Shown here piece by piece: positions 1 through 8,205 of a DNA stretch of 64,000 bases. Source of the DNA: Pseudomonas sp. CC120222-01a (GTDB lineage Bacteria; Pseudomonadota; Gammaproteobacteria; Pseudomonadales; Pseudomonadaceae); the NCBI RefSeq assembly GCF_003097235.1, contig NZ_QEQQ01000030.1, positions 1 through 64,000 on the forward strand, written 5' to 3'. The position numbers were made by a program, and so were the translations under genes. The notes under the pieces are model-generated. The model was not told the origin of the DNA. It worked only from the letters and a program-made list of their open reading frames with translations, and searched no databases. The stretch's first letter is position 1; each line of letters opens with the position of its first letter.

Positions 1-267
1 AGCCTTTTTTAGTATCGACTTCTCGCGTTCAAGGCGCGTGATGCGAGCTTCCAGCTCTTGGATTTTTTGCTGCTCTGGCGTCAACGCTTTGCTGGCCGGC
101 GTGATGCCGCCGCGCTCTTGCTGAAGCTGATTAACCCACCGGCGCAGGGCTGACTCGACCAAGCCGAGCGAGCGTGCAGCTTCGGCGTGGCTATAGCCTT
201 GGTCGAGCACCAGGCAGGCAGCTTCGCGCTTGAATTCAGGAGTAAAGGTACGGCGTTGCTTGGTCAT
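1..267 (-). CDS. IS3-family transposase OrfA (partial at window edge)
   Basis: The reading frame starts at the ATG complementary to 265-267 and stays open for 89 codons to the window edge. The product begins MTKQRRTFTPEFKREAACLV and continues with SHAEAARSLGLVESALRRWV, a helix-turn-helix typical of IS3-family OrfA. It ends in a leucine-rich segment (LEARITRLEREKSILKKA) of the kind used for OrfA multimerisation. In this family OrfA is fused to OrfB by programmed frameshifting to give the full transposase, but the frameshift region is not in the window. The gene is intact as far as it can be seen. Confidence 0.8.
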   Translation of the reverse strand, partial: MTKQRRTFTPEFKREAACLVLDQGYSHAEAARSLGLVESALRRWVNQLQQERGGITPASKALTPEQQKIQELEARITRLEREKSILKKA

Positions 268-331
268 CAGACACCTCTCTGTGGCGAGCATTCTCGCCTA
301 AATTGGTGTCCGGGGTTAGTAGACCACTACA
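1..331 (-). mobile_element. IS3-family insertion sequence, left part cut by window edge
   Basis: The stretch carries the 5' end of an IS3-family orfA on the minus strand, followed by its terminal inverted repeat. Read on the minus strand, the element begins with TGTAGTGGTCTACTAACCCC, and TG at the tip is usual for IS3-family ends. I place the outer end at 331. The rest of the element, including orfB and the other end, lies outside the window, so the family group and any target-site duplication cannot be established. Confidence 0.75.
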
Positions 332-606
332 CATCCGAGATTCGTAAAGACGAGAAGTAGGGAGGGGACAGGTTGGCGCATCCGCAGCTGATTCCGATTG
401 AGGCTGCTGCTGGCCTCGTCATGAATGAAGGTGTGCTGGATGAGAATTGTAGAGTCATATCATGCAGTGGTGGCATTATGCCTTTTTAAGCGCGCGGTTT
501 CCGCGTGGGATGACACTCACTGCTCTATGCACTCATCCCGATGTTTGCAAACTTGACACATCAGCTCGTAACGCCCACCCAAGGTCCCGCTCAAGGAATG
601 AACGCA
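332..606. other. Intergenic stretch between IS end and the DUF262 cluster
   Basis: No convincing gene is visible. The first bases after the IS end read in frame as TSEIRKDEK followed by a TAG stop at 358-360, which may be the tail of a gene cut by the insertion. A weak 38-codon frame with a TTG start at 373 follows a purine-rich stretch. I do not consider it a supported gene. A promoter for the downstream cluster is expected here but no clear -35/-10 pair is seen. Confidence 0.4.
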
Positions 607-1350
607 ATGATCAAAAAATCGGTGACGGAGCTCGCGTTCGTCAACAGTAAATCGCCCCTACCCACCGTCGAGGTCGATTCGCAGTCCATAGAGGACGCAG
701 GTTTTAGCATCTACCGTACGGTCATGCAGGTGCTCACCCAATTGGCTGAGCAGGACGCATCACTGCGAGCGACTCTCTATATGTACGGTACTGTCAGCGT
801 CAATTTCCGCGAGCCGTGCTGGTCTGAATTTTTGCTGGTTGCAGGCCCAGAAAAGGTGCTGCGTGCCTTGGGGGCTGGCTTTGAACGTTTGCCGGCCGTG
901 AAGTCGCGCTTCAGTGATTACGTTCCGTCTTCCGCAGCCCTGCGCACCTTCCATGTCCAGGATGGCTTAGTGTGGGAACAAGAGGATGCCAGCACTTGGT
1001 ACTCCCACGCCCAGACGCTGGCTGACCTGACCGCTGAAGTCGACGAGGCTGAAGAGGCCGACGACGATGGCGACCTTATCGAGGAGGATGAAGCGGAAGA
1101 GACCTGGGATGTCGAGGACCTGGAGGCTTCGGATGACCAGGAAGAAGACTCGACGGTTGTTATCGGAAACCGGAAGGCGGCTCGCTATCGCGCCGCGCGC
1201 TCGGATGCGAAAGTGAGCACCATCCGGGCAAGGATCGAAGAAGTCTTCGGGTTGCCGGAAGGTTCTGTCGCGCTCTGTGGGCCGGACGGCCGCGCGTTGC
1301 GAGGGAACGCGCTGATCAGGACGCTGCGTAAACGTTGGGACGAAAATTGA
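607..1350 (+). CDS. Unrecognised acidic protein, first gene of a three-gene DUF262 cluster
   Basis: I do not recognise this 247-residue protein. I chose the ATG at 607 because AAGGA at 593-597 lies nine bases upstream. An in-frame ATG at 541 has no ribosome site. Residues 1-140 look like a globular domain without recognisable motifs. Residues about 145-181 are a run of mostly Asp and Glu, which could be a linker or a DNA-mimic surface. A basic patch follows (about 189-198). The C-terminal part, about 203-242, has a loose ubiquitin-like look (an I-x-x-x-I helix followed by GLP). The stop codon overlaps the start of the next gene, so the two are probably translationally coupled. No signal peptide or membrane segment is seen. 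Its role is presumably tied to the two DUF262 proteins, by inference from position only. Confidence 0.75.
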   Translation: MIKKSVTELAFVNSKSPLPTVEVDSQSIEDAGFSIYRTVMQVLTQLAEQDASLRATLYMYGTVSVNFREPCWSEFLLVAGPEKVLRALGAGFERLPAVKSRFSDYVPSSAALRTFHVQDGLVWEQEDASTWYSHAQTLADLTAEVDEAEEADDDGDLIEEDEAEETWDVEDLEASDDQEEDSTVVIGNRKAARYRAARSDAKVSTIRARIEEVFGLPEGSVALCGPDGRALRGNALIRTLRKRWDEN

Positions 1351-2867
1351 TTCGGGAAATTCTACCCGCCAAGCCGAGTTCGCTTGTACGGGTCAGTACT
1401 CTGTCTTTCGCAGAATTACTCAATGCAAGCGATTGGCCGTTGGCATTGGACAGCTATCAGCGTGGTTTCGTCTGGGGGCCAGACAAGCTGACGCAACTGG
1501 TCAATGACCTAGCAACATATGCAGCACAGGCGGATACCACCCTGCCTTACTACATGGGTGGTGTACTACTGCATCGCGACGCAAGCCAGTCGAAGCGGTT
1601 CATCATCGATGGTCAGCAGCGCATCACCGCGCTGTCGCTGTTGTACCACCGCTCTACCGGCAAGCTGCCAGTGGGGCAGGCACTCAGCTATTCGGGACAA
1701 TCCCTGCGACATATTGCTGAAGGATTGCAGGCATTGAGGCAAATGGAGGCGATTGCGCCGCAGATCATCGAAAGGCTGCGACTGACAGTGATCGAAGTGG
1801 ACAGCACTGACCTAGCTTTCACCTTCTTCGACACCCAGAACAACCGCGGGGTGCGCTTGGAGGCCACTGACCTGCTCAAGGCCTATCACCTGCGTGCGAT
1901 CGACTACGCGCAAGGGAAGACTGAACTCAAGGCTGCACTGCAGAGGGACTGTGCAGAGCGCTGGGAGAGGCTGCAACGCCTCCCGGCGGTGCTGAGCCCA
2001 GGTCAGGACTTCGCCCCTAACTTATTCAATCGTTTTCTCTGGCGTGCGCGGCGTTGGCGCGGATCGCACACGCCTGCGGGGAAGCACGAACCGCTCCTGG
2101 CAGAATTCCAGCGCGACACTTGGCCCCACGCCGCCGACAGCCGTAGCCGTATTGACAGCGTGCCGCTCTACGCGACCCGGCACAATCGGCTAGCGTCCTG
2201 CATGACGCTGGCGGGAGATGGTGATTATGTGCTGCAGGGTAGCCAGCTGCGAGTCGGGCAAAATCCTGCAAACCTGCCTATGGCGTTGCGTCAGCCCATC
2301 CATGAAGGTGTTGGGTTCTTTCTATACGCAGACAAGTACGCAGCGTTGCTGCAACGGTTAATGAATGATCCTGCGCCTTGTCCGCAGGTCAGTATCTTCC
2401 GCATGATTTACAAACAGCTGCTGCGTAGTAACCAGGAGTACCTGCGCGAGATCTTCATGCTCTGCAGCCTGATGTATGTCGATCAGTTCGACGTTGAACA
2501 ACTGACCGCTTTTGCCCTGCGCTTGGAGTTTTTGCTGGGCGCGATTCGCCTGGAGAAAAAACAGGTCAAGCAGGAAACCGCGGCCAATTTCTTCAGGCTG
2601 GCCGAGCTGAACCTGCTGGATGTGATTGCCCAGAGTTACCACCCGAAGCAGGTGCTGGACTTTCTTCAGCACCGACAACAAGCGGTGGTGTCTTCGTATG
2701 CTAACGAATCGGTATCAGTAGGGCAGGGGGTGCAGGGGCGATACAAGAGGGCGGTCCTTGATTTCTATCAAGGGCAGCTGGACTCCGAATGCTCGACCCT
2801 TGCGGGTAAATCGCAATGGCTCGAAACGTACTTGAAGGCTTGTCAGGAAGATCGCCATGAGTATTGA
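1347..2867 (+). CDS. DUF262 (ParB/GmrS-like) domain protein without HNH domain
   Basis: About 506 residues. The N-terminal DUF262 domain shows its signatures in order: YQRGFVWGPDKL near residue 40, FIIDGQQRITALSL near 85, and FFDTQNNRGVRLEATDLLKA near 165. DUF262 is a ParB/Srx-like fold that in GmrSD-type restriction enzymes and in SspE binds nucleotide and gates a linked nuclease. Here the C-terminal half has no visible HNH motif, so it is likely the non-cleaving partner of the next gene. I chose TTG at 1347, which overlaps the upstream stop and has GGGA six bases before it. TTG at 1335 is the alternative. The end overlaps the next gene by 11 bases, so the three genes look like one translation unit. 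Confidence 0.85.
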   Translation: MIREILPAKPSSLVRVSTLSFAELLNASDWPLALDSYQRGFVWGPDKLTQLVNDLATYAAQADTTLPYYMGGVLLHRDASQSKRFIIDGQQRITALSLLYHRSTGKLPVGQALSYSGQSLRHIAEGLQALRQMEAIAPQIIERLRLTVIEVDSTDLAFTFFDTQNNRGVRLEATDLLKAYHLRAIDYAQGKTELKAALQRDCAERWERLQRLPAVLSPGQDFAPNLFNRFLWRARRWRGSHTPAGKHEPLLAEFQRDTWPHAADSRSRIDSVPLYATRHNRLASCMTLAGDGDYVLQGSQLRVGQNPANLPMALRQPIHEGVGFFLYADKYAALLQRLMNDPAPCPQVSIFRMIYKQLLRSNQEYLREIFMLCSLMYVDQFDVEQLTAFALRLEFLLGAIRLEKKQVKQETAANFFRLAELNLLDVIAQSYHPKQVLDFLQHRQQAVVSSYANESVSVGQGVQGRYKRAVLDFYQGQLDSECSTLAGKSQWLETYLKACQEDRHEY

Positions 2868-4887
2868 TTCCCGTCTCTTCACCTTGGAACAGCTTGTTCA
2901 TCAAGACGACGCGGCCTGGTGCTTCAACGTGCCTATCTACCAGCGTCTGTACGTCTGGGGTGATGATCAGATCAAGACATTGCTGACCGATATGGCGAAT
3001 GCCTTTGATCGGGGCGAAGACCAGTTTTTTCTGGGTGGTGCCCTGCTGGTTGAAAAAACCTCTGAGCAAGATCGCCTTAAGGGTCTGCGCCGCTTCGACC
3101 TAATCGATGGGCAGCAGCGCTTCACGACGCTGTGGATGCTCAGCACGGTCGCCATATGGAACCAAGTGATGGGCGACTTCAGCAGGGTAGTGCTGAAAGA
3201 CAGCGTGATTCCACGCCTGCATTTCTCGATCCGCGAGCAGGTGAACACCTTCCTCGCCAGCATGATGCCTGGCAAAAGTGGTGCAAGCCCAGAGATCCCC
3301 GATACTCAAAGCATGAGAAAAGCTCAGCAACTGATGGCTTCCTTCAAGCAGACCTACAAGCGTGCGGATGGCAAGCCTGTGGATGACAAATACCTCGAGG
3401 AGCTGGCTTCCTTCGTTTATCGCAAGGTTTCGCTCGTGCTCACGCAGGTGCCTGAGGGGATGGACTTGAACAAGTTGTTTGAGGTCATCAACAACCGTGG
3501 AGTCCAGCTTCAGCATCACGAAATTCTCAAGGCCAGGTTATTGCGCGACATCCCCGTCGAAAGCCGTTCCCGTTACGCAGCTTTGTGGAACGCTTGTGCC
3601 GACATGAGTGGCTTTGTCGAACGTAATCTCTGCCAGGATACACAGCTGGAGGCTCACCGCTTGGGTGATCTCTATAGCAAAGGGCAGTTGCTTCACGCAG
3701 TAGCTGTGCACGGGCTGCTGTCGCGAAGAGCCGAGGCTGCACAGGTGGAATCTGCTGAACGGCTGACCTTGGAGAACATTGTCAACGGCGCAGATGCCAA
3801 GTTTGACAATGGATCTGCGACCATCGCGATGGACGAAGGGGAGGCACCATGGGCGCGCAGTATTATTGGCTTCCCTTTGTTCCTTCTGCATGTGCTGCGC
3901 ATCTGGTTGAAAGAGCAAGGGCAGCCGGACCTGCCCCGCGTGCTGGATCGGCACCTGCTTACCTTGTTCGAGGCCCATTTACTGCAGCCGGCGGAGCCCG
4001 CGCAGCGTACCGCGAGGGCACAAGGGTTCATTGACCTGCTTTGGCGTATGCGGGTGCTTTGGGATGAATACGTCATCAAGTGGGTCGATCAGGGGGATGA
4101 CGAGGTTCATCAAATTTGCCACACCTCGATCTCTGCCAATGATGACAAGCGTTACATCAATCGCAGCCGTGACAATGATCTGAAACAAGGCATGTCGTTA
4201 CTGCAGAGCATGCTCTACCACTCCCAGGAGATCACCACCCATTATTGGCTGACACCGTTCCTTTATTTCATCCACAAGCATGCGCAAACCGTGCGTGGCG
4301 GCGTGGAGGAGGTTGAGCGCTACTACGGCTTCCTGTGCCATTTGGATAACCAATTGCTCGGGGAAGTAACGAGCGATCCCTTGGTAGTGCGCACGCGGGC
4401 ATTCATGAATGAGCCCTGGCGTACCGCTGCTGCGCTTCAATTCGAGGCAGTGTTGCCCTGCGATTACGGCGTCGACTTTGCCCATTACTGGTTCTACAAG
4501 CTGGACTTTGTGCTCTGGTATGAGCAGCATCGTGATCATGATGCATGGGGCAACTTTCGCTTCACAGCCAAGAACTCGGTGGAACATATTTCGCCGCAGA
4601 ATCCACAGGCGACCGATACCAATAAGGTCACCAGCGCCTGGCTGAACCGCTTTGGCAATTTGGCGCTGGTCTCGCGCAGCATAAACTCCGAGTACAGCAA
4701 TCTGCCATACAACGAAAAGCGCCAGCGATTCCTCAACAAGCGAGCCCTTGAGAAGCGGCCAGACTCTTTGAAAATGGACTTGATATATTCGAATAGCGAA
4801 TGGGGTGATGCGAAGGCAGAAGCGCATCAAACTGCAATGCGGGAGGCAATGCGACGCCATTACCAAAGGGATTTCTGCAAAGACTAG
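2857..4887 (+). CDS. DUF262-DUF1524 (HNH nuclease) protein, GmrSD/SspE-like
   Basis: 676 residues. The N-terminal DUF262 domain shows YQRLYVWGDDQIKTLL, DLIDGQQRFTTLWML and LFEVINNRGVQLQHHEILKA. The C-terminal DUF1524 domain is a His-Me-finger HNH nuclease with SVEHISPQ (His about 577) and then WLNRFGNLALVSRSINSEYS and NEKRQRF, so the expected catalytic and structural residues all appear present. The layout matches single-chain GmrSD type IV restriction enzymes and SspE, which cut modified or foreign DNA. The target here is unknown. The start is ATG 2857 with AGGAAG six bases upstream, inside the end of the previous gene. No frameshift or missing motif is seen, so the protein is probably active. 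Confidence 0.87.
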   Translation: MSIDSRLFTLEQLVHQDDAAWCFNVPIYQRLYVWGDDQIKTLLTDMANAFDRGEDQFFLGGALLVEKTSEQDRLKGLRRFDLIDGQQRFTTLWMLSTVAIWNQVMGDFSRVVLKDSVIPRLHFSIREQVNTFLASMMPGKSGASPEIPDTQSMRKAQQLMASFKQTYKRADGKPVDDKYLEELASFVYRKVSLVLTQVPEGMDLNKLFEVINNRGVQLQHHEILKARLLRDIPVESRSRYAALWNACADMSGFVERNLCQDTQLEAHRLGDLYSKGQLLHAVAVHGLLSRRAEAAQVESAERLTLENIVNGADAKFDNGSATIAMDEGEAPWARSIIGFPLFLLHVLRIWLKEQGQPDLPRVLDRHLLTLFEAHLLQPAEPAQRTARAQGFIDLLWRMRVLWDEYVIKWVDQGDDEVHQICHTSISANDDKRYINRSRDNDLKQGMSLLQSMLYHSQEITTHYWLTPFLYFIHKHAQTVRGGVEEVERYYGFLCHLDNQLLGEVTSDPLVVRTRAFMNEPWRTAAALQFEAVLPCDYGVDFAHYWFYKLDFVLWYEQHRDHDAWGNFRFTAKNSVEHISPQNPQATDTNKVTSAWLNRFGNLALVSRSINSEYSNLPYNEKRQRFLNKRALEKRPDSLKMDLIYSNSEWGDAKAEAHQTAMREAMRRHYQRDFCKD

Positions 4888-5255
4888 CGGGTAGCGAAGG
4901 CTTTGGGTTTCAGCGAATCCCATGCCGTCATTCAGCCGCCTGCTTGTTAAGGCATGGAGCGCCCTCGACAAGCCTTTTCGGTCTCCCAAGTCAGGGGGCC
5001 ATTAGTGGTTCCCGGCTTTACGACGGTTACGGCTCAGGCTAAGGTGATGGCATAAGGATATTATTCTCCGGCATTTTTTCCAAGGAAGGTTCTGGGGGCG
5101 CATTGATGCGCCCATTCCACTACGAGCTTGTAGTGCCCCAAAACGTGCTTGGCAAGGTGCTGTCGCTGTCCCCAGCGGGACAGGCGATTGGCGCATCCGT
5201 GTGGGTAATGCGGTCTTGCTGAATATCAAAAAATGCTTAATTGAAGGCGGAAGGT
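4888..5255. other. Gap between DUF262 cluster and Zorya operon
   Basis: No gene is supported on either strand. There is a 7-bp hairpin at 5096-5113 (GGGCGCA, loop TTGA, TGCGCCC) without a T-run. The Zorya promoter is expected in the last 100 bases but no strong -35/-10 pair is evident. The gap shows that the DUF262 cluster and zorABCD are probably separate transcription units. Confidence 0.5.
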
Positions 5256-7448
5256 ATGGATTTTTCGACGTTGTTGCACCTATGGGGTGCAGCAAGCTCT
5301 GAGCAGCTGATCGCACCCAAAATGGTTGTTGGTCTCGTTTTCATTCTTTGCGCTTGGTACTTCGTCCGTTACTTCTGTAGGTCATTCAAGCTTAGCGCCC
5401 AGCTGAAACGTTTGATTGTTAGCTTGCAGAACGTGAAAACTCTCGATCCACCTCTCCGGCGTTCTGAGCTGGAACGTCTATTCAGTGGCAGCAGACTGGA
5501 GCATTCCTGGCGCGAGTATGCTGAAACGCTGCACGATCAGTTCGAGCTCAAGGAGGGCGAACAGGTTCTTCTCCGATCACGAGCCACTGCCGGTGCTGCA
5601 CATTTCTTCTCACCGCAAAGTGTGGTTGATACCCCGCTGGGGACCGAGTTCTACAAGCATCTACCGGGTATTTTGACCGGTATCGGGATCGTCGGAACCT
5701 TCTTCGGCTTGATGCTGGGCCTTCAGCACTTTGACCCGAGCACGCCTGAACAGGTTAACGCCAGCGTCGACAAGCTGTTGAAAGACGTGCTGTTCGCTTT
5801 CATCGGCTCTTTTATCTCAATCATGGCCTCCATCGCCGTCACGCTCACTGAAAAGTGGCGCCTGGGGCAGTGCTACAAGCTGCTTGAAGCGTTCAATGAA
5901 ACAATCGACGGGCTTTTTGACAGCGGTGTCGGTGAGGAATACCTGGCTGAGCTGGTGCGCTCTAGCGCTGAAAGCTCGGTGCAAACCCGCCAGCTGAAGG
6001 ACAGCCTGGTGACTGATCTGCGGGAAATGTTACAGAACCTCGTCGATACCCAGGTCCGTGAAAGCCTCAAATTGGCAGATACCTTGTCGACGACGTACCG
6101 AGACTCTGGGCAGCTGCTGGCCGATCAGGTGAGCGGCGCAATCGAGAATAGCCTCAAGTCGCCGCTTGAAGCCATCGCGGGTGCGGTGCAGGCCGCCAGT
6201 GGCGAACAGTCCGGGCAGGTACAGAACCTGCTACAGGATGTTCTGGTTGCCTTCATGAACAAGCTGGAAGGTACGTTCGGCCAGCAGTTCAATGGCCTGC
6301 ACGAGTTGATGGGCCAGTCGGTTGCCGCCATGCAGTCGATGCAGCAGGGCTTCTCGACGCTGATCCAGGACATGCGTTCGGCTAGCGAGTCCTCTAATCA
6401 AAGCAGTTCGTCCATGATTGCCCAGTTACTGGCCGATATGCAGGCCGGGCAAAATGCCATGCAAGCGGGGATGAACGACATGCTCGCCAATCTTCAGGCT
6501 TCGGTTGCCCGTATCGGCAACGAAGGGGAGGGCGCTGGCGCTCGAATGGCCGAGCAACTAGAGAAGCTGTTCGCTCAAAGCGAGGCCCGCCAAGAGGCGA
6601 TGGCTGAAAATCTCCAGGCTTTTGTCGAGTCGATCAAGCAGAGCATCGGCCAGGGCCAACAGGAAACCATGGCCAAGATTGCAGGCTCCGTCGAGGTGTT
6701 GGGTGAACAGCTCTCGGCAGTCTTCAAGCAACTGGAACAGGGTCAGCAGCAGATGGATCAATCCACCCGCGCTGCCCAGGCAGACCTGCACCAAGGTACC
6801 CGCGACCTGGTGGGCGGCCTCGACGAGCAGGTCAAAGCATTGCTGCAGACGGTTTCCGAGCAACAGAAATCTGCCCAAGACACTGTCAATGCATTGAGCG
6901 CGCAGACAGAGCAGCATCTGCTCGGTATGCAGCAAGGTGCGGACAAGATGCGGGCCGCGGCTGAGCGATTTGAAACTGCTGGGCAAAGTGTTGCGCGAGC
7001 CAGTGAATCGACGGCGGGGCTGATGGGTACAGTCCAGGGCGCAGGGGCTGAGCTTGCACAGGCGTCGCGTGAGCTGAACACCGTTGTCGCGGACTACCGG
7101 AACAATCGTGAAGCGCTCGCGAAAACCCTCGCGGTCATCGAAGGGGTAGTTGCCAGTGCTCAAGGGGAAGCCAGCGGTCGCAGCCAGTATCTTCAGGACC
7201 TGAAGGTTCAGAGCGAGCGGATGCAGGCGCTTAACCGCGAAGTGTATGAATACCTCGAAAACATCAGTGGTGTGCTGGGTAACGGTTTCAAGGAATTCGG
7301 TGAAGGCATGGACCGGGCGTTGAGACAAACCCTGGGTAGCCTCGACACCGAGCTCGATAAAGCAGTCAAGAGCCTCGCTGGCGGTGTGGAAGGGGTCAAG
7401 GAAAGTCTCGAAGACTTCGGCGACATCATGGAACGCATCAGGCGGTAA
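5256..7448 (+). CDS. zorA: Zorya type I protein ZorA, MotA/ExbB-like stator subunit with long cytoplasmic tail
   Basis: About 730 residues. ZorA forms the membrane ion channel of the Zorya anti-phage machine, with ZorB in the centre. Three hydrophobic segments are seen: about 22-42, 136-158 (LPGILTGIGIVGTFFGLMLG) and 176-198 (FAFIGSFISIMASIAVTL), the last two being the MotA/TolQ/ExbB core. Thr148 and Ser185 lie where the stator family has conserved polar channel residues. From about residue 230 to the end the protein is one long Gln/Ala/Ser/Glu-rich helical region, the tail thought to carry the invasion signal to the cytoplasmic effectors. I chose ATG 5256, preceded by GAAGGCGG. TTG 5241 would add five residues. 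First gene of zorABCD, 13 bases before zorB. Confidence 0.93.
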   Translation: MDFSTLLHLWGAASSEQLIAPKMVVGLVFILCAWYFVRYFCRSFKLSAQLKRLIVSLQNVKTLDPPLRRSELERLFSGSRLEHSWREYAETLHDQFELKEGEQVLLRSRATAGAAHFFSPQSVVDTPLGTEFYKHLPGILTGIGIVGTFFGLMLGLQHFDPSTPEQVNASVDKLLKDVLFAFIGSFISIMASIAVTLTEKWRLGQCYKLLEAFNETIDGLFDSGVGEEYLAELVRSSAESSVQTRQLKDSLVTDLREMLQNLVDTQVRESLKLADTLSTTYRDSGQLLADQVSGAIENSLKSPLEAIAGAVQAASGEQSGQVQNLLQDVLVAFMNKLEGTFGQQFNGLHELMGQSVAAMQSMQQGFSTLIQDMRSASESSNQSSSSMIAQLLADMQAGQNAMQAGMNDMLANLQASVARIGNEGEGAGARMAEQLEKLFAQSEARQEAMAENLQAFVESIKQSIGQGQQETMAKIAGSVEVLGEQLSAVFKQLEQGQQQMDQSTRAAQADLHQGTRDLVGGLDEQVKALLQTVSEQQKSAQDTVNALSAQTEQHLLGMQQGADKMRAAAERFETAGQSVARASESTAGLMGTVQGAGAELAQASRELNTVVADYRNNREALAKTLAVIEGVVASAQGEASGRSQYLQDLKVQSERMQALNREVYEYLENISGVLGNGFKEFGEGMDRALRQTLGSLDTELDKAVKSLAGGVEGVKESLEDFGDIMERIRR

Positions 7449-7461
7449 CGGAGGCTAGTCG

Positions 7462-8205
7462 ATGTTTGGTAAGCAAATGCCTTCGGCTGCCCGTTCAAAG
7501 GACGAGGGAGAGAAGCCTTTCTGGATTTCCTTCGCTGACTTGATGACAGCGATGATGATTCTGTTTCTTGTGGTCATGGTGGCGGCTTTGAGTTCCGTGA
7601 CGCAGCGTATCAACCAGGCGGAGCAGGGGGAGAAGCAGCGTAGCAAGGACATCAGTCAGATTTGCGAGCACCTGAGCCTCAAGGCGAAGACTGCCAGCAA
7701 GACCATCGTCGTGGACTGCAAGGACAACCGGATCAGCTTCGGCGATGCTGGCCGCTTTGGGCATAACCAGTACGCGCTGAGCAACGATGGCCAATCGGCA
7801 CTTCAGGAGGTCGTGCCGATGATTCTGGACGCAGCCAACAGTGAAGAGGGGCGCAAGTGGTTCAAACAGGTCGTGATCGAGGGGTCGACCGACACCGACG
7901 GTTCCTACCTTTACAACTTGCACCTGTCATTGCAGCGCTCGGAGTGGGTGATGTGCAGCCTGCTCGATAGTCGCAGTCCGCTCCAGGTCGGATTGTCGCC
8001 GGAGCATCAGCAGCAGATCAGATCGATGTTTCTGGCGGGGGGCGTGTCGTTCAACAATGCGAAGGACACCAAGGAAGAAAGCCGGCGAGTGGAGTTGCGT
8101 ATGCAGTTCTTTGGCTTGAAGGAGAAGGAGGGCAATCTCAAGCCTGATGTGCCGGTGTTCACTAATACTGATGTGGAAAAATGTCAGTTGGCGATGAACC
8201 GATGA
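7462..8205 (+). CDS. zorB: Zorya type I protein ZorB, MotB/OmpA-like stator subunit
   Basis: 247 residues. ZorB is the peptidoglycan-binding partner that, with ZorA, makes the proton- or ion-driven motor. One membrane segment spans about residues 20-45 (FWISFADLMTAMMILFLVVM), and Asp26 is the MotB-type ion-binding residue. The C-terminal half is an OmpA-like peptidoglycan-binding domain with VVIEGSTDTDGSYLYNLHLS and LQRSEWVM. A Cys pair in the linker (QICEH and VDCKD) may form a disulfide in the periplasm. GGAGG lies just before the ATG. The stop overlaps the likely start of zorC. Confidence 0.92.
   Translation: MFGKQMPSAARSKDEGEKPFWISFADLMTAMMILFLVVMVAALSSVTQRINQAEQGEKQRSKDISQICEHLSLKAKTASKTIVVDCKDNRISFGDAGRFGHNQYALSNDGQSALQEVVPMILDAANSEEGRKWFKQVVIEGSTDTDGSYLYNLHLSLQRSEWVMCSLLDSRSPLQVGLSPEHQQQIRSMFLAGGVSFNNAKDTKEESRRVELRMQFFGLKEKEGNLKPDVPVFTNTDVEKCQLAMNR

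Noticed and set aside
373..489. Small 38-codon frame with TTG start after a purine-rich stretch
   Set aside because: Too short, no recognisable motif, and a poor start. It could be chance in a gap after an IS.
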